Source: Azadirachta indica (taxonomy: Eukaryota; Streptophyta; Magnoliopsida; Sapindales; Meliaceae). Taken from it: 64,000 nucleotides of DNA. The stretch lies in NCBI GenBank assembly GCA_022749755.1, contig CM040448.1:9918481-9982480 (forward strand). The letters run 5' to 3'. Within the stretch, counting starts at the first letter, position 1. Every line of letters starts with the position of its first letter. The notes under the pieces are model-generated. The model saw only the letters and a list, made by a program, of their open reading frames with translations, was not told where the DNA came from and searched no databases. The position numbers and the translations under genes are program-made. Positions 24,494 to 36,230 of the stretch are shown here, piece after piece.

Positions 24494-26748
24494 CTTCTAA
24501 AGATTCTTGGAACGAAATGTCCTCTGGCGTGGTTGAATGTCTATGCAATCTGGGATATGGTAAGCCAGATTTTGGTATAAAAACAGTAGATATAGCTTTC
24601 AAGGGGAGAACAAAATACGCAAACCATACTTCAGGAGCAGGCCCTGGAAATGTAGACAACTGAGGAACAAGATAGCTGCAGATGCAGTGACCAAGTATTG
24701 GCTTCAGCTTATGTGTAGAATTTGGGATTTTCCTGGATATGTAGGATTAACTAGGGATAACCTATGCAAGTGCAATGAGTCTCATTTTCTTATCTCTTCA
24801 AGTCATTCTAAGATCATTTGTTTCTATACAGAGAAGCTAACTTAAACCAGGAGCAGATATACAATTTCTTTTCCTTCTGACACAGAGATCATAAACCCAA
24901 CTTGACATAATTGAGGAGAAAGATTGATAGAAGTTGCAGTCAAGCTATCAATGTGAAAGGCGATCTGCCCGGAATTTCTGAAAAGTTTCTGCATAAAGTG
25001 GAAAGTCCCACCACTTTCTGCAGTTCGTGGGATTCAAGCTCACGCCCACAGATCGTGGGCATCAGTTTTTGCCATCAAACCCGAAGCTTGACGGCAAGCA
25101 CTTCTACGATTGTACATTAGCAATGTAGTTTATATTTTATATAGACTATTATATCATATTCATTTATATTTCATAATTTGTATTAACAGTGTAAATGTTC
25201 GGTAAAAATTTTGTTTGTTTAATAGTAGTTTTGTGTTGGTTCAGTCAAAACTCACATAACAGTCATGTTATTTGTGGACTGTCCCTAAAAAATGTTAGGT
25301 CCAGAACAACATTATTGGGACAAGGCTGTACGTGCCCAACTGAGTGGGTTTAACAAATTTAAATTATTATTTTTTTACTTGAATTAATATTAAAATATTA
25401 GTTACTTTATTTTTAGTTTATAATTCTAATTGTACTAGATTATTATATATAAATGAGATCATGAAACACTAAATATTAATTAAAATTTAAAAGTGTTAAT
25501 TATTACATAAACAAATTAGAAAGTTTAAAAAAATAAAAATTAACCAATGATTAAAATTAATTCATGAATGACATGAATTAATAAAGATAACTACTGTAAA
25601 ATTTTCTTTTAATAATTAAAATTGAAATACAAGCTTATTTTTACGTTAATTGAAACAGAAATACAGACACAAATGATGTACTACAATACAATAATCAGAT
25701 TACTTAATTATACTACGCTTAAAATATAACATGAGAGAGAATATTTATATAACTATTTAAGTCAATGAAAAAAATACAACAAAATATTATGAATTTTATT
25801 GTTCTCCTAATACTTACAAGTTAAAAACGTCCCTAACCAAACATTCAATCCATGTAAAATTTGTTTTCGAGAAGGGGTAATTTTTTTTAAATTAGCTATG
25901 ACATATTATAAATACTACAATCAATAATTGAAATAACTTAAAATATATAAACAATAAATATAGAAATTATTTTATTTTAAATTAAGGGATTATAACTTTT
26001 AATTAATAATTATCATAAAATCTAATAACTATTTATAAAATGAATGATAAGCATTAGTTAAATCAATATTTACAAAATACATGTGTTTTTAATCACTTAA
26101 AAATAAAATAGTTATAAATTCATGCTAAATTTGATAATATCTTTTCTCGTGAAATTTAAATTTCATAAAAATAATATATTTTTAAATTTTTACATTAGGG
26201 TTTTTTTAATCTATAAGTTTTATCTATACATAATTTATTAATAAAAGTAAAGACAATAAAAAATTTATTTTAATTCTAAATCAGACAAATTTACTCATGA
26301 CCAATATACTTACATAATTTCATTCTCATTAAATATACTATTCACAATATAATGTAACACTCTCTCGTTACCCTAATAACTTCAATTGCAAATATTATAA
26401 ACACTTTCACATGCATTGAATTTATAAATATTTATTCATCTTCCAGAGCTTTGATAATTGGTAAAATATGTTTTCAACCAAAAAAAATCTATGAATTTTT
26501 TTTTTTCTTGAACTGGAAATTTTTCCTTTTAATAGTACAGTTTTAGGGCCAAATTGTAAGAAACTAATCATATTGGACCTCTTGGTTATTAAATAAAACT
26601 AAAAAGAAGCTTAATTTAAACAATTTCATCCATCATTTTGCCAAATCACGGAGGTGTACAAAACGACGCCGCACCTTACGTTTGTCAGAGCCTCGGTACA
26701 AAACCTGAACTCCCTACACTGCATCCTCTCTCGAATTAACCAAACGAG
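24494..26748. other. Intergenic region between the PPR and ESSS genes
   Basis: The first about 600 bp are probably PPR 3' UTR. From about 25130 to 26640 the DNA is AT-rich without a supported gene. The stretch at 26640-26748 becomes GC-richer, with an AAACGACGCCG motif near 26660, and probably holds the promoter and leader of the ESSS gene. Confidence 0.5.
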
Positions 26749-27051
26749 ATGTCGTTGAACAGCATACTCCGCCACCGGCTGTTCGCTCGCTTCGGCTCAA
26801 GCCACGCCGGGCCGAGCCGATGGACGAGCCCCGGCCATCAGGAGAAGCCGAACGGCTACCTCTTCAACCGGACTCCACCACCACCTGGCGAGTCTCGTAA
26901 GTGGGAAGACTGGGAGCTTCCTTGCTACATCACCAGCTTTTTGACGGTCGTGATTCTCGGTGTGGGTCTCAATGCCAAGCCCGATATGACTATCGAGACC
27001 TGGGCCCACCAGAAAGCCCTCGAACGGCTCGAGATGGAGAAATCTGAGTGA
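26749..27051 (+). CDS. Mitochondrial complex I ESSS subunit (NDUFB11-like)
   Basis: An intronless 100-residue frame. The N-terminal about 30 residues are rich in Arg and Ser with few acids, as in a mitochondrial targeting or matrix segment. One membrane helix lies at about 62-80 (CYITSFLTVVILGVGL), preceded by the WEDWELPCY segment characteristic of plant ESSS proteins, and followed by a short charged tail with an ETWAHQKALERLE helix. This is an accessory subunit of the membrane arm of NADH:ubiquinone oxidoreductase in the inner mitochondrial membrane. Length and layout match the small plant homologues I recall as At2g42310 and At3g57785. The leader is GC-rich and a polyadenylation-type AATAAA lies 83 bp after the stop. 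Confidence 0.9.
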   Translation: MSLNSILRHRLFARFGSSHAGPSRWTSPGHQEKPNGYLFNRTPPPPGESRKWEDWELPCYITSFLTVVILGVGLNAKPDMTIETWAHQKALERLEMEKSE

Positions 27052-27133
27052 TTGATCGATCGAGCGAGCGAGCGATCTCATTTGGGTACTTTTTACCTTT
27101 TTGCGTTGTTGATAAGTGTCTGATGTGTAGTGG

Positions 27134-27139
27134 AATAAA
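27134..27139 (+). terminator. Polyadenylation signal of the ESSS gene
   Basis: AATAAA 83 bp after the ESSS stop codon, a plausible near-upstream element for 3' end formation. Confidence 0.5.
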
Positions 27140-30100
27140 GGCTGCTTATGAACCTTTAATTACTCTTTTCCTTTAGTTATCAATTTCGTTGTTTTTGACA
27201 TTATAAATTTCAACAGGGTTATTTACATTTCTGACTTGTGATTCACTGTTTCAGTGCTTTTTTTCATGTGGAATTGCATGATTTTTAAGCTTTCTTGTGC
27301 GGTTCAGTGTTAATCTCTTATTATAATTATAGTCATTGTCAATAGAGGTATTATTAATGCTATTGGTAAAAGACAATAATTTTGTGATGTTTTGTTGCGA
27401 ATAGGTGAGGATAATTAACCCTTTAATGTGACTTGAGTTTTTGCTGCTCTAATTGCATTGGGTTGATTGTCTTAATGGCCGAGAGATGAGTATATTAATA
27501 TGCTTTTATATTAACATAAAAATATTAGGATGGTAGCTAAGGTTTTTGGCTCTTATGGAAATCACAAATATGTGAATTAGTTTCACTAATAGTACACTAA
27601 ATGAGAACTCAAAAGGCGCTTATACCTTTCAATAACAAAGGTGTTAGGCTTATGCAAATGTTCTTATGGTGCATTGCGTATGTTCCATGTTGCACATCAG
27701 ATACTTGGTTTTGTGAAAACTATCCTTAATTTTCTTCGCTCCAAATTGCATGAAAGAACATGCAAATGGTGCATTTATATGGAGCCAAGTCCAAAAGCAT
27801 ATTTTACAATGTCTTGAATTTGTAGAGTTGACTATTGAAATTAATTTTTCGCTGGCAAAGTCAAATGTGTATTTTTTTTGTGTGCATGCTTGTTGACTGC
27901 GTGCGCACTCATGTAGTTTAGATATATATGTTCATTAACTCGTAAGGCCAGTCTTTGTGTCAAGATAGGAGATGTATTCGACTTCCTATGTTATATTCAA
28001 GTTTGATGCAATCACAAGAATTTATTGCTGTCCTTTCTTTCTTTTTTAACTTCCTAAGTTTTAGCCAATCCTTATTTGTTGGACAAGTCATACTGAGATG
28101 ATGTCAATGTTGTCGATTTTCAACTTTGGTTAGAGGAATAAGAATAAGTGTTATCTTTTTCTGCACAAATAATAGTCTCTTCTTTAATTGCCTGTCTTAG
28201 TGAATCGGTTGCTTGATGCAACTGTTGTTTACACAAGAAAAATTTGCTGCTTGCAGTATATATATTTGCGTGCGCATGAAAAACTATGAGGAGAATTGTA
28301 TAGCTTTTTGGTAAATCCAGCTAATCTTGTGATTTTCTGCTAGTGTCTAGATGAAGTCGGAAACATACTGCAGATAATAATTTTAAGGCCTCAATTATAC
28401 ATTCTCCTTGAAACTCCAATTTCTTTCACTAAATTCTTCTGCTTCTATTATTTCTTTTCTTCAGTGTTCTAATCATAATAAGTTTATGAATGTTTTCTCA
28501 AATGCAAGTTTTGCATAGAATCCAATACTTCAAGCTGCTTATGGTTTTCAAATTGTTTAGTCTGTCCCATTCTGACTACGGGTTCTCAAAAAAGTGTGAA
28601 CTTTTCTCTATATTCAAACTCCTTGCTAAGTAATGTCAGATCGAGATTAGTTGGTATCCAATTAGTAAGTTACCAAATAGTAGTTATTTTTGTTTAGCAA
28701 TCGCACAGTTTTCTTTGTGGGAATGGATGGAAACAAGGTTTATTATGTTTAATATGAATTGGAATACATCCTTTAGTGGCTGGTTAAATCATGTTCCCCA
28801 GTCTCTATTTTTGATAGGATGGAGCTTGGGAAGATTGGCTCTGGTATAGAAGAATAGAAGATATGCAAATGTAAAAGCAAATGCAAAAAAGAGTAAAAGG
28901 AGAGAGAGTGAGAGAGAAGTGTTGAATAATATTGTAACTTCTCAGCTCACCCCCATTCAAAGGGAAAAGAATAATTCTAAAGGAATTCATGAAGAAACCA
29001 TTTTATTTCCTTTTTGTCACTGAAGCTATGCATTGTAGATGATGTGCTGTTTTTCTGTTGAATACAATATTCAAAGAGATTATGATTTGGTCTCCTCAAC
29101 TGGACCTTTCAGACTTGTTCCTTGGAATAATGAGCTTCATTTTCTCCAGGTAAAACATTTTCGTGTATCGTTTGTTTCAAGGCTTTGAATTCTGACAACT
29201 TACAACTATATGTTTTGCATGCACTTCTTTTCATTTTCTTTTGGGGAGTTTTGATTGCTGGCATATTCTTGTTTGTGAGCTGGAATGTCAGGTATCTCTT
29301 AAATAATTAGTACTAATTGAATGTTCAAAACCTTCATGTTCTTTGGTGGGAAGCTATATAATGGGACTGTTCAGTCCTGGAAATGTCTCATCATTGTTGT
29401 CATTGTCATAGTTAAATGTGTCTATCTGTTTGTTGTCATTTGTTTGCTCCAAATTACCATCCTGGAAGGCTTCATTTTCATACATGAGATACAGAATCAT
29501 GAATCTCTATTGTTTTGTTACACATTTTCTATGGAAACCAAGCAACCCAAAGTCTTCTGCTGATATAAATAACTGCTTATCAATTCGGGTTACAACGTAG
29601 TTGGATAACAGCCTAGGCACTTGAATTCACAGTTCTCTGTGATATTACTTGTTGCAGATGCTGTTGCTACTTTAAGAAAAGAAATAAAATTAAATTTATT
29701 GTGATGAATATCCTGCTGTTATTTGGGTGCTTTATGATCAGCCTCAGCCTAAGCCTTCCAAGATACGTAATCGCCAATCTAGTTCAAATAATTAGCTCCA
29801 AGATCCTTAATTCCTTGTAATCCTTTATCCAGTAACAGCTTTCAAATTTTAACAATGAGTTTTACTGTCTTGTACTACAATAAATAAGTTAAGAACATGA
29901 TGGGGAATTTTGAAGCTGGTATTTTGTGCATCTTGCATATGCCTTGAGTTAAAATATACTTTTTCCATTGGTTCCATTTGTGGCGTGGTCTGGTCTTCTA
30001 ATTGCATAGTTTGTTTGAATGGAAATTATCCCCTTGTCAGAAAATCTAGCATACTTTTTTCTGTTTATATACATATATATATATATATATGGAGATAGAT
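27140..30100. other. Intergenic region, 3 kb, no gene seen
   Basis: Less AT-biased than the other intergenic stretches and T-rich like plant introns or long UTRs. No open frame with protein character and no consistent exon chain was found. A TA microsatellite lies at about 30066-30091. A non-coding transcript cannot be excluded. Confidence 0.4.
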
Positions 30101-30104
30101 TAGT

Positions 30105-30225
30105 AGCCTTATAAGATTAAACATATTTTTACACTATTTGTTGATACCTTTAACAGTTGAAATTGTCTATATCCGACGGTTAATAAATGGTATAAAATTA
30201 TGTATATATGTGTATTGTCTAGTAT
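30105..30225. mobile_element. Short foldback MITE, family A
   Basis: The left arm has TTTTTACACTATTTGTTGATAC and the right arm, reversed, has TTTTATACCATTTATTAAC, followed on both sides by a CCGTTGA/AACAGTTGA-like segment. It matches the arms of the copies at 4653 and 30733. Edges are approximate. Confidence 0.45.
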
Positions 30226-30644
30226 GATCAACTAACTTAGAATGTGGCATCCACATACATTACTTTGTTGTAATGGAGATTTATGGGATTTCCTGGAATA
30301 ATCAACGCATCTTTCTACTATTCTTCATGAAGGATATTCAATTCATCGGATTGATAATGCTGTAGGAATGGGAAGGGTGTACTGGCGTTTAGGTTCACTC
30401 GCCCTTCTTCGAATCAATTAGCCAAGCCCTGGCCTCTGTTTATTTTAATAACTCTGGCCCAAATGAACCAAAGCCCAATTGCCAATCTTGTGAAAGGCTA
30501 AAAGCTAGAGACGAATTTATTTGGATGTGCTCTGAGAAGTAGATGGATTGGATTGGATTGGACTCAGCTATGAAATGGCACAATTTGTTACTATTATTCG
30601 GGGTCAGTTATATACAAACACATACACACAAACACACGAGAAAG

Positions 30645-30960
30645 GATCAACAATATATATTTTTATATTATTTATAATTTATTAGATTTAGACAGATTTA
30701 ATGATCGAGATTAAGTTTGACATATATATATATAGAAAATGATTAACAACTTTTTTACACATTTTTATATCATTTGTAATCTATTGAATTTAAATATATC
30801 AAACGGTTGAGATTAAGTTTGAATATGTGTTAAATATGTTATATTAATTGTGTTTTAATTACATGATCAGATTTATTCTTGATCATTGAACATGTTTAGA
30901 TTTAATAGTTCACAAATGATATAAAAATGTGTAAAAGGTTTGCCAATTATTTCCTCTCTG
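30645..30960. mobile_element. Foldback MITE, family A: one half copy plus one complete copy
   Basis: A complete element spans about 30733-30957. Its left arm (AACTTTTTTACACATTTTTA, then TATCATTTGTAATCTATT) is mirrored by a right arm that reads almost the same on the opposite strand, giving inverted repeats of about 75-80 bp. Directly before it, 30645-30732 repeats the left arm in degraded form, so the locus looks like a partial copy abutting an intact one. There is no coding capacity. The arms contain the AACGGTTGAGATTAAGTTT segment shared with the copy at 4653. Confidence 0.65.
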
Positions 30961-31679
30961 TTTATATATGTGTGTGTATATGTCTCCATATATATACTTA
31001 CACATGGGAAGGATGAACAAATCCACACTGTAATTCCTTTCATATTTATTTTTCTAACAGTAAATTTAAAACTAAAAGTACCTTTATATTTTAATATTAT
31101 TTACTAAAATAAATTAATAAAATTTTAACATATAATTACATTAAAGAATGCATGAATGAGTTTTTCTTTTAAAATTAGGATTTTAAATAAATGGGTAATG
31201 TAACGGGTATGAGAAAGAATTTATCATTTAAAAATGCTCTAATTCATACCGTTCCCATCAGTATGGAAACTAAGATTAAAAAAAAAAAAGATCTGGGCAT
31301 GATGTATGATGCCATAATATTTAATAATTTTATTTTATTTTACAACAATCTTTATAAAATCATAAAAAAAAAAAAATTATGAACACTTAATAGAGCTTTG
31401 TTCGTGAAGCCCAAAAAACTGGGTGATCCAAGATTACTACAACTTTTCATCTACTTTTTCGAATGCTCTGTTTGGCTAAAAATAGAAACAGGATTGTGGT
31501 TATTCAGACTGTCTCTGAATTAGGAAGAGACAAAACTTTGTGTGTTTCCCACGAAACTTGGGGAACCAAACAAGTACTTTCCATTTTTATTTATTTAACA
31601 GATGCTCTTAGGACACCACAGTACACTAATTATTTAATATTTACTTCACTTGCATGTGCATTCACTTGGATTTTCGTGA

Positions 31680-32308
31680 GAGATACTGTGAATTTGCCGC
31701 TGGGTTACGGGAAAAATTAACTTACCCCCGAGTTTCTAAAAAACAAAATACTCGTTGAAGCTACTATTTATACTTCAATTTGTTATACACTTAATTATTA
31801 AAATTTTTTAAAATTAATTATATTATCTTTATTTTTATTTTATAATAATTAATATAATTTTTTTAATATATAAATTTAAAATTATAATAATATTTTTACC
31901 CTTAAATATTTTTTATTCATATTTATAATAAAATTTTTAAAATATATCATATAATTAAAATACTTTATTTAAAAATTATATAATATTTTAATTATATAAA
32001 TTATTAATTATACATAATTTTAACAGTATTAATTAATCAAAGATAAATATAAGTAAACTAATTTAATGATATGATATAATTTAAAAATTATATATAATTA
32101 AATATTAAAAATTTCAATAATAATATTATTATTATTTTAAAAGTATTTTAATAGTTAAGGAGTAAAACGGTCCAATTAAAATATGAAATAGTAATTTCAG
32201 GGTATTTTGACTTTCTTGAAGATTCAAAGAGGTGTTCTATTTTTCCAAAAATTCAAGGGGCTAAGTTAATTTTTCTCCTAAAACTCAGGGGTTAAATCAC
32301 ATTATCCC
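31680..32308. mobile_element. Non-autonomous long-TIR element, Mutator-like, 629 bp
   Basis: The left end begins GAGATACTGTGAATTT and the right end, reversed, GGGATAATGTGATTTA. Both continue into a shared GAAAAATTAACTTA plus CCCC block, giving an imperfect inverted repeat of about 65 bp. Flanks are TTTTCGTGA (31671-31679) and TTTCCGTAA (32309-32317), 7 of 9 identical, fitting a decayed 9-bp target duplication. The interior is AT-rich and non-coding. Class is inferred from TIR and duplication length. Confidence 0.6.
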
Positions 32309-33746
32309 TTTCCGTAATTTTCATTATCCGATATAATTTTATGTGATCTCACACGTGAGTTTGTACATGTACTATAATAATTATTATTATGTCTGAATAT
32401 TTACATTTAAATTGAGTGATTTCAGCTTTTATAAATAATTAAAAAAATATAAAAATTATGATTTAATAGAGAGTTATTATTATTTTTTTTAATTTTACGA
32501 AAATTTATTAGAAGTAGGGATGGCAATGGGTTGGAGATTGAGGTCTCCACCCTTATCCTTGGTTGGGCAGTAGTTCCCTAACCCCAACCTATCTTCGATG
32601 TGGCCAAACCAAGGGCCAGGGATCCCTATGGGCCGTCAGCCCAATGTTGACTTTGCCTGACTATTTTAAGACAAATAAATATATTACAATACAAAAAATA
32701 GAACCTAAGACTTCAAAGAACATAAACTACTTACTTACCATTACAACCTTTGCATTTATTAGATAAATGTGTAAAACAAATATATTTAACTCAAACTATA
32801 TATTTAAATTATATTATTAAAATATTATTTTTGAATTATTATTATTGACATAAAATAATTTCATAATTTAAAATAATTTATATATCAATTGTTTATTTCA
32901 ATTAGGTAGATCCCATTTCTATTGTACATTGATAGTTTTGTGATAATATAAAAGTATTTTATTATTTAACGAGCAAGATTTATAATGAAAGAATGGTTTT
33001 CAAACCATCAAATTAAAAAAAAAAAAGAAAAATTCGAATGATTAAGCTTAGGTAGGGTGGACAGAGAATAATTTTCAACAAACAAATCAAACAAAAATCT
33101 AAATCGATAGATAGAACAAGGAAATGATATTTATAACCCAAAGTATTCCTTCAACAAAGAAATAATGTCTCCATAAACAAGCACATATCTTTTTAACTTG
33201 TTTCATCAATATGTATAAACAAAGTTAAAAAAATATTTAAACAAAAATATATTTAATTCATATTAATTACCAATTTTAAAATTTCAATATTGTAAATAAT
33301 TTTTACCTCTTGATAATCTTCAACATCCATTCAATAAATATGCAAGTGGTATTTTCAATAGAAGTTAAAATGGACTTTTCATCTATTTCAAATAAATAAA
33401 TAAGTAGAAAAGAACTTAAAAAATGATAAAAAACTAAATATTTGAATGTAAAATAATTTATACATTTACATAACCACCTTTGAGTACATATTAAAGCTTT
33501 TATTGTATTAGAATATAGTTTATTATGATATGTACTCGCAACTCTATCACCTGCGCTAAAAACAAACTTAAAAGTAATTGTAAACACCGGAATTACCAAT
33601 ATATCTCTCTCGTAATTTTAGATAATAAAGGATATTTATATTAATTTAACTTTCACTAACTCAAGTCATCAAAGCTATCAAAATTAGCTAATATCTCATC
33701 ATCTAAATATGATTGGAACTTACATATTTTATGCTCCATCACATTT

Positions 33747-34901
33747 GGACTAAATTCCTTTTTCTCCCATAAGATTTTTGGAAATACTCCTTTACCTCGT
33801 TAAGGTTTAAAAATTTTTTTGTTACGTCCAACAGTTAAAGAGGATAATGGTAAAATTACTTTTTTGGGGTTAAATTAGTAAATTCATTGACCATATCCTA
33901 GAAAAATGATTGAAAGCTACGAATAGATAAATCTTGGATGCTTTAACCATAATACCCCTACATGATTAATTTAAATTTTAATATTTTGCCTTTTTATTTT
34001 TAACCTTTAATATTATAAATAAAATTAAAACATTAAAATACCTCCCTAAATCTCAAGCCATACCCTTGAATAGTTAATTTAATTTTTAAAAATTAAAAAA
34101 TCATTGACAAAATTATTTTTTAATATTATAATTAAAAATTAAAAATCCTCCCCAAAACTCAAATCTATGCCAAATCCCAACCCACCAATAATTAATTTAA
34201 TTTTTAGTCAATTAAAATAAAAATAAAATATTAAAATATCCTCCACAAATCTTTCCATATCCCTAATCCTAATCCCATTTCCAAATCTTCCCAAATTCCA
34301 AACCCTAGTTCTATCTCCAAATCTTCCTAAATCACCAACTCCCACAAATATGAACGTCAAATGTTTCCAAACCCTAACCCTAATTCCATCTCCAAATCTT
34401 CCTAAATTGCCAACACCCACAAACTCAAAGTGGCCATCTCAAAATCTTCTCAAATCCTAAATACCCATAAACACAAAGTGGAAATAACAAAGGTTTGGTG
34501 GAGGCATGGGCATGACAGTGCTGGGGTGGTGGGTAGAGGCGTTAGAGATGGCAGTGCTTGGCTAGTGGGTAGAGGTGTGGGAGATGGCTTGGCTATTGTA
34601 TAGAGGAAGACAGCGACAGTGAAGAGTTTATGGAGAGAGGACTAAGTAGGTTACATAAGATTATTTGGGAGAGTATATTTGGCACTAAACATAGTTATTT
34701 TTTAAAAAATATATATTTAATTTTATTTTAAAATTATTATTATGTGAGCTTATGGGACCCGATTCTATTCTCCTAACAACCATTTAGGGGTATTTAATTT
34801 TATTTTTCCTAACTATTGGATGTAATTGGTAAATTTTTAAACTTCGAAGGGTGGTAAAGGCGTATTTTCAAAAACTTTAAGGGGAAATAGGGAATTTGTC
34901 C
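33747..34901. mobile_element. Non-autonomous long-TIR element, Mutator-like, 1,155 bp, nested in the hAT relic
   Basis: The ends GGACTAAATTCC and (reversed) GGACAAATTCCC lead into inverted repeats of more than 100 bp with shared AGTTTAAAAATTT-type and TCCAA(C/T)AGTTA segments. Flanks are ATCACATTT (33738-33746) and ATCACAACT (34902-34910), 7 of 9 matching, fitting a 9-bp target duplication. On the minus strand the transposase-like reading frame of the surrounding hAT relic continues in the same frame on both sides, which supports insertion into it. The interior holds a repeat array at 34255-34450 and no transposase. Confidence 0.7.
34255..34450. repeat. Degenerate tandem repeats with telomere-like AAACCCTAA words
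   Basis: At least three copies of a unit built from AAACCCTA, TCTCCAAATCTTCC and CCAACNCCCACAAA words, spaced irregularly at roughly 35-70 bp. Antisense translation gives repeated GVGNLGRFGD-like peptides, which reflect the repeat and not a conserved protein. Confidence 0.7.
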
Positions 34902-35084
34902 ATCACAACTGAATCCACAAAATTTATAAATCCCAAGCTATACGCAACTTGCCTTTTAGTAAAAGACATAGAAGAATGAGAGAAACAATGTAAGGTGTTA
35001 CTATCACTAAAATTAGAAAAACCTTTATATAATTTAAACTTTAATTCATAATTTTTAATCAAATCAAAACAAAGATTATGAACT

Positions 35085-35184
35085 CTCTCAATTTGAGATG
35101 GTAAATCCTCATCATATATTATGGAAAAATAGTACTCTCAATTTGAGATGGTGAATCCTCACCATATATTATGGAAAAATAGTA
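35085..35184. repeat. 50-bp tandem duplication in the hAT relic
   Basis: Two adjacent 50-bp copies (35085-35134 and 35135-35184) that differ at two positions. The length shifts the reading frame of the relic. Confidence 0.9.
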
Positions 35185-36230
35185 TTCAATCAATTTTATC
35201 TTATATTTCGGATTTAACACAGTGGCCATTGCTAAAATCTCATGAAAATTTTTTCAATATTTTTCAAATTTATCTATTACGATAGTTGTTATTTTCCTAA
35301 TCTCCATGTAGAGAGATTGAAGTCACTTATTCAATGGCAATCTAATTTCACAAATGTGTACAAAAAATAAATTAGAGGTTGGGTATTTTCCATTCAAAAA
35401 TATTTACGTGATATCATAAAATAGCTTCAAATTATTTGCCAATACTTAAGCCAACTCCTATTCTTCCTTATTTGGCAAACTTCTATATTATGTCTCAATC
35501 AACTTTAATCTACCAAATAAGGCTTTATATTTTAAGGTAACAAAAATCATTAAATAAGTGGAGTTCCACCTAATTACACAATCAAGTACTAACTCCATAG
35601 TGCATGAAATATTCATTCTACTAATGACTTCATCAAAATTTTCCCTTCTTTCAACTATTATTCTCCAATATGGAACACTTTTTCAAATTTTATCAATTGC
35701 ACTACTAATGACAGATAAACCATCTTTAACCATCAAATTTAAGATGTTGGTAGTACAATGAATATGGAACAACCTTCCACCCATAATCAAATCACTTTTA
35801 TCAAGCTTATCCAACAAAAATAAAATCATGCAATTGTTACTAGAACAATTATCAAAAGTTAATATAGAGACCTTTCAATCCATATGGAAATCCACCAAAG
35901 CATTAAACAATGCAGGACATAATACCTTGCCTTTGTGTAGACATTTGACATTCATGAACCTATACACAAAAAATCATTAAAAAAAAAATTTAGTGATTAG
36001 CATAATAAAAATTAAATTTATTTATTTAAATTTGTTTATTTATATAAAATAAAAATAGTTACCATAAGATTTTTTTTGTGCAAAACCCAAGAATCATCAA
36101 TAAAGTGCCTAGTAATTGCCATATATTCTATTATTTGTAATCTATATGTCCACATATCCGTTGTAATAACTATTTTACTTTCACTTCGATCAAAAAACTC
36201 GTGACCTTAGCCCTTTCGAATTGGTAGTGT

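Larger units (their letters stand above)
32515..36230 (-). pseudogene. Decayed hAT transposase (RICESLEEPER/BED-type), with a nested insertion
   Basis: On the minus strand, right to left, pieces of a plant hAT transposase appear in order. A block at about 36215-36085 has DMWT and HFIDDSWVL. A probable intron follows. A long block from about 35960 to 34911 has DNCSSNN, GGRLFHIHC, a DCVIRWNSTY segment and a YPTSNLFF segment. A hATC dimerisation block at 33599-33470 has VFSAGDRV and ALICTQRWL. Several stops, a 50-bp tandem duplication (not a multiple of three) and a 1,155-bp insertion interrupt it. A TAGGGATGGCAATGGG end at 32515 is typical of plant hAT termini and may be the 3' end of the element. 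The opposite terminus and the BED zinc finger were not found. It is clearly dead as a gene. Confidence 0.8.

Noticed and set aside
24911..25120. 69-codon frame after the PPR gene
   Set aside because: No motif, likely in or just past the PPR 3' UTR.
29040..29160. Exon-like stretch ending in a GTAAAAC donor
   Set aside because: No matching upstream or downstream exon in frame and no recognised protein; left as intergenic.
34208..34420. Minus-strand frame with repeated GRFGD peptides
   Set aside because: Product of the repeat array inside the nested transposon.
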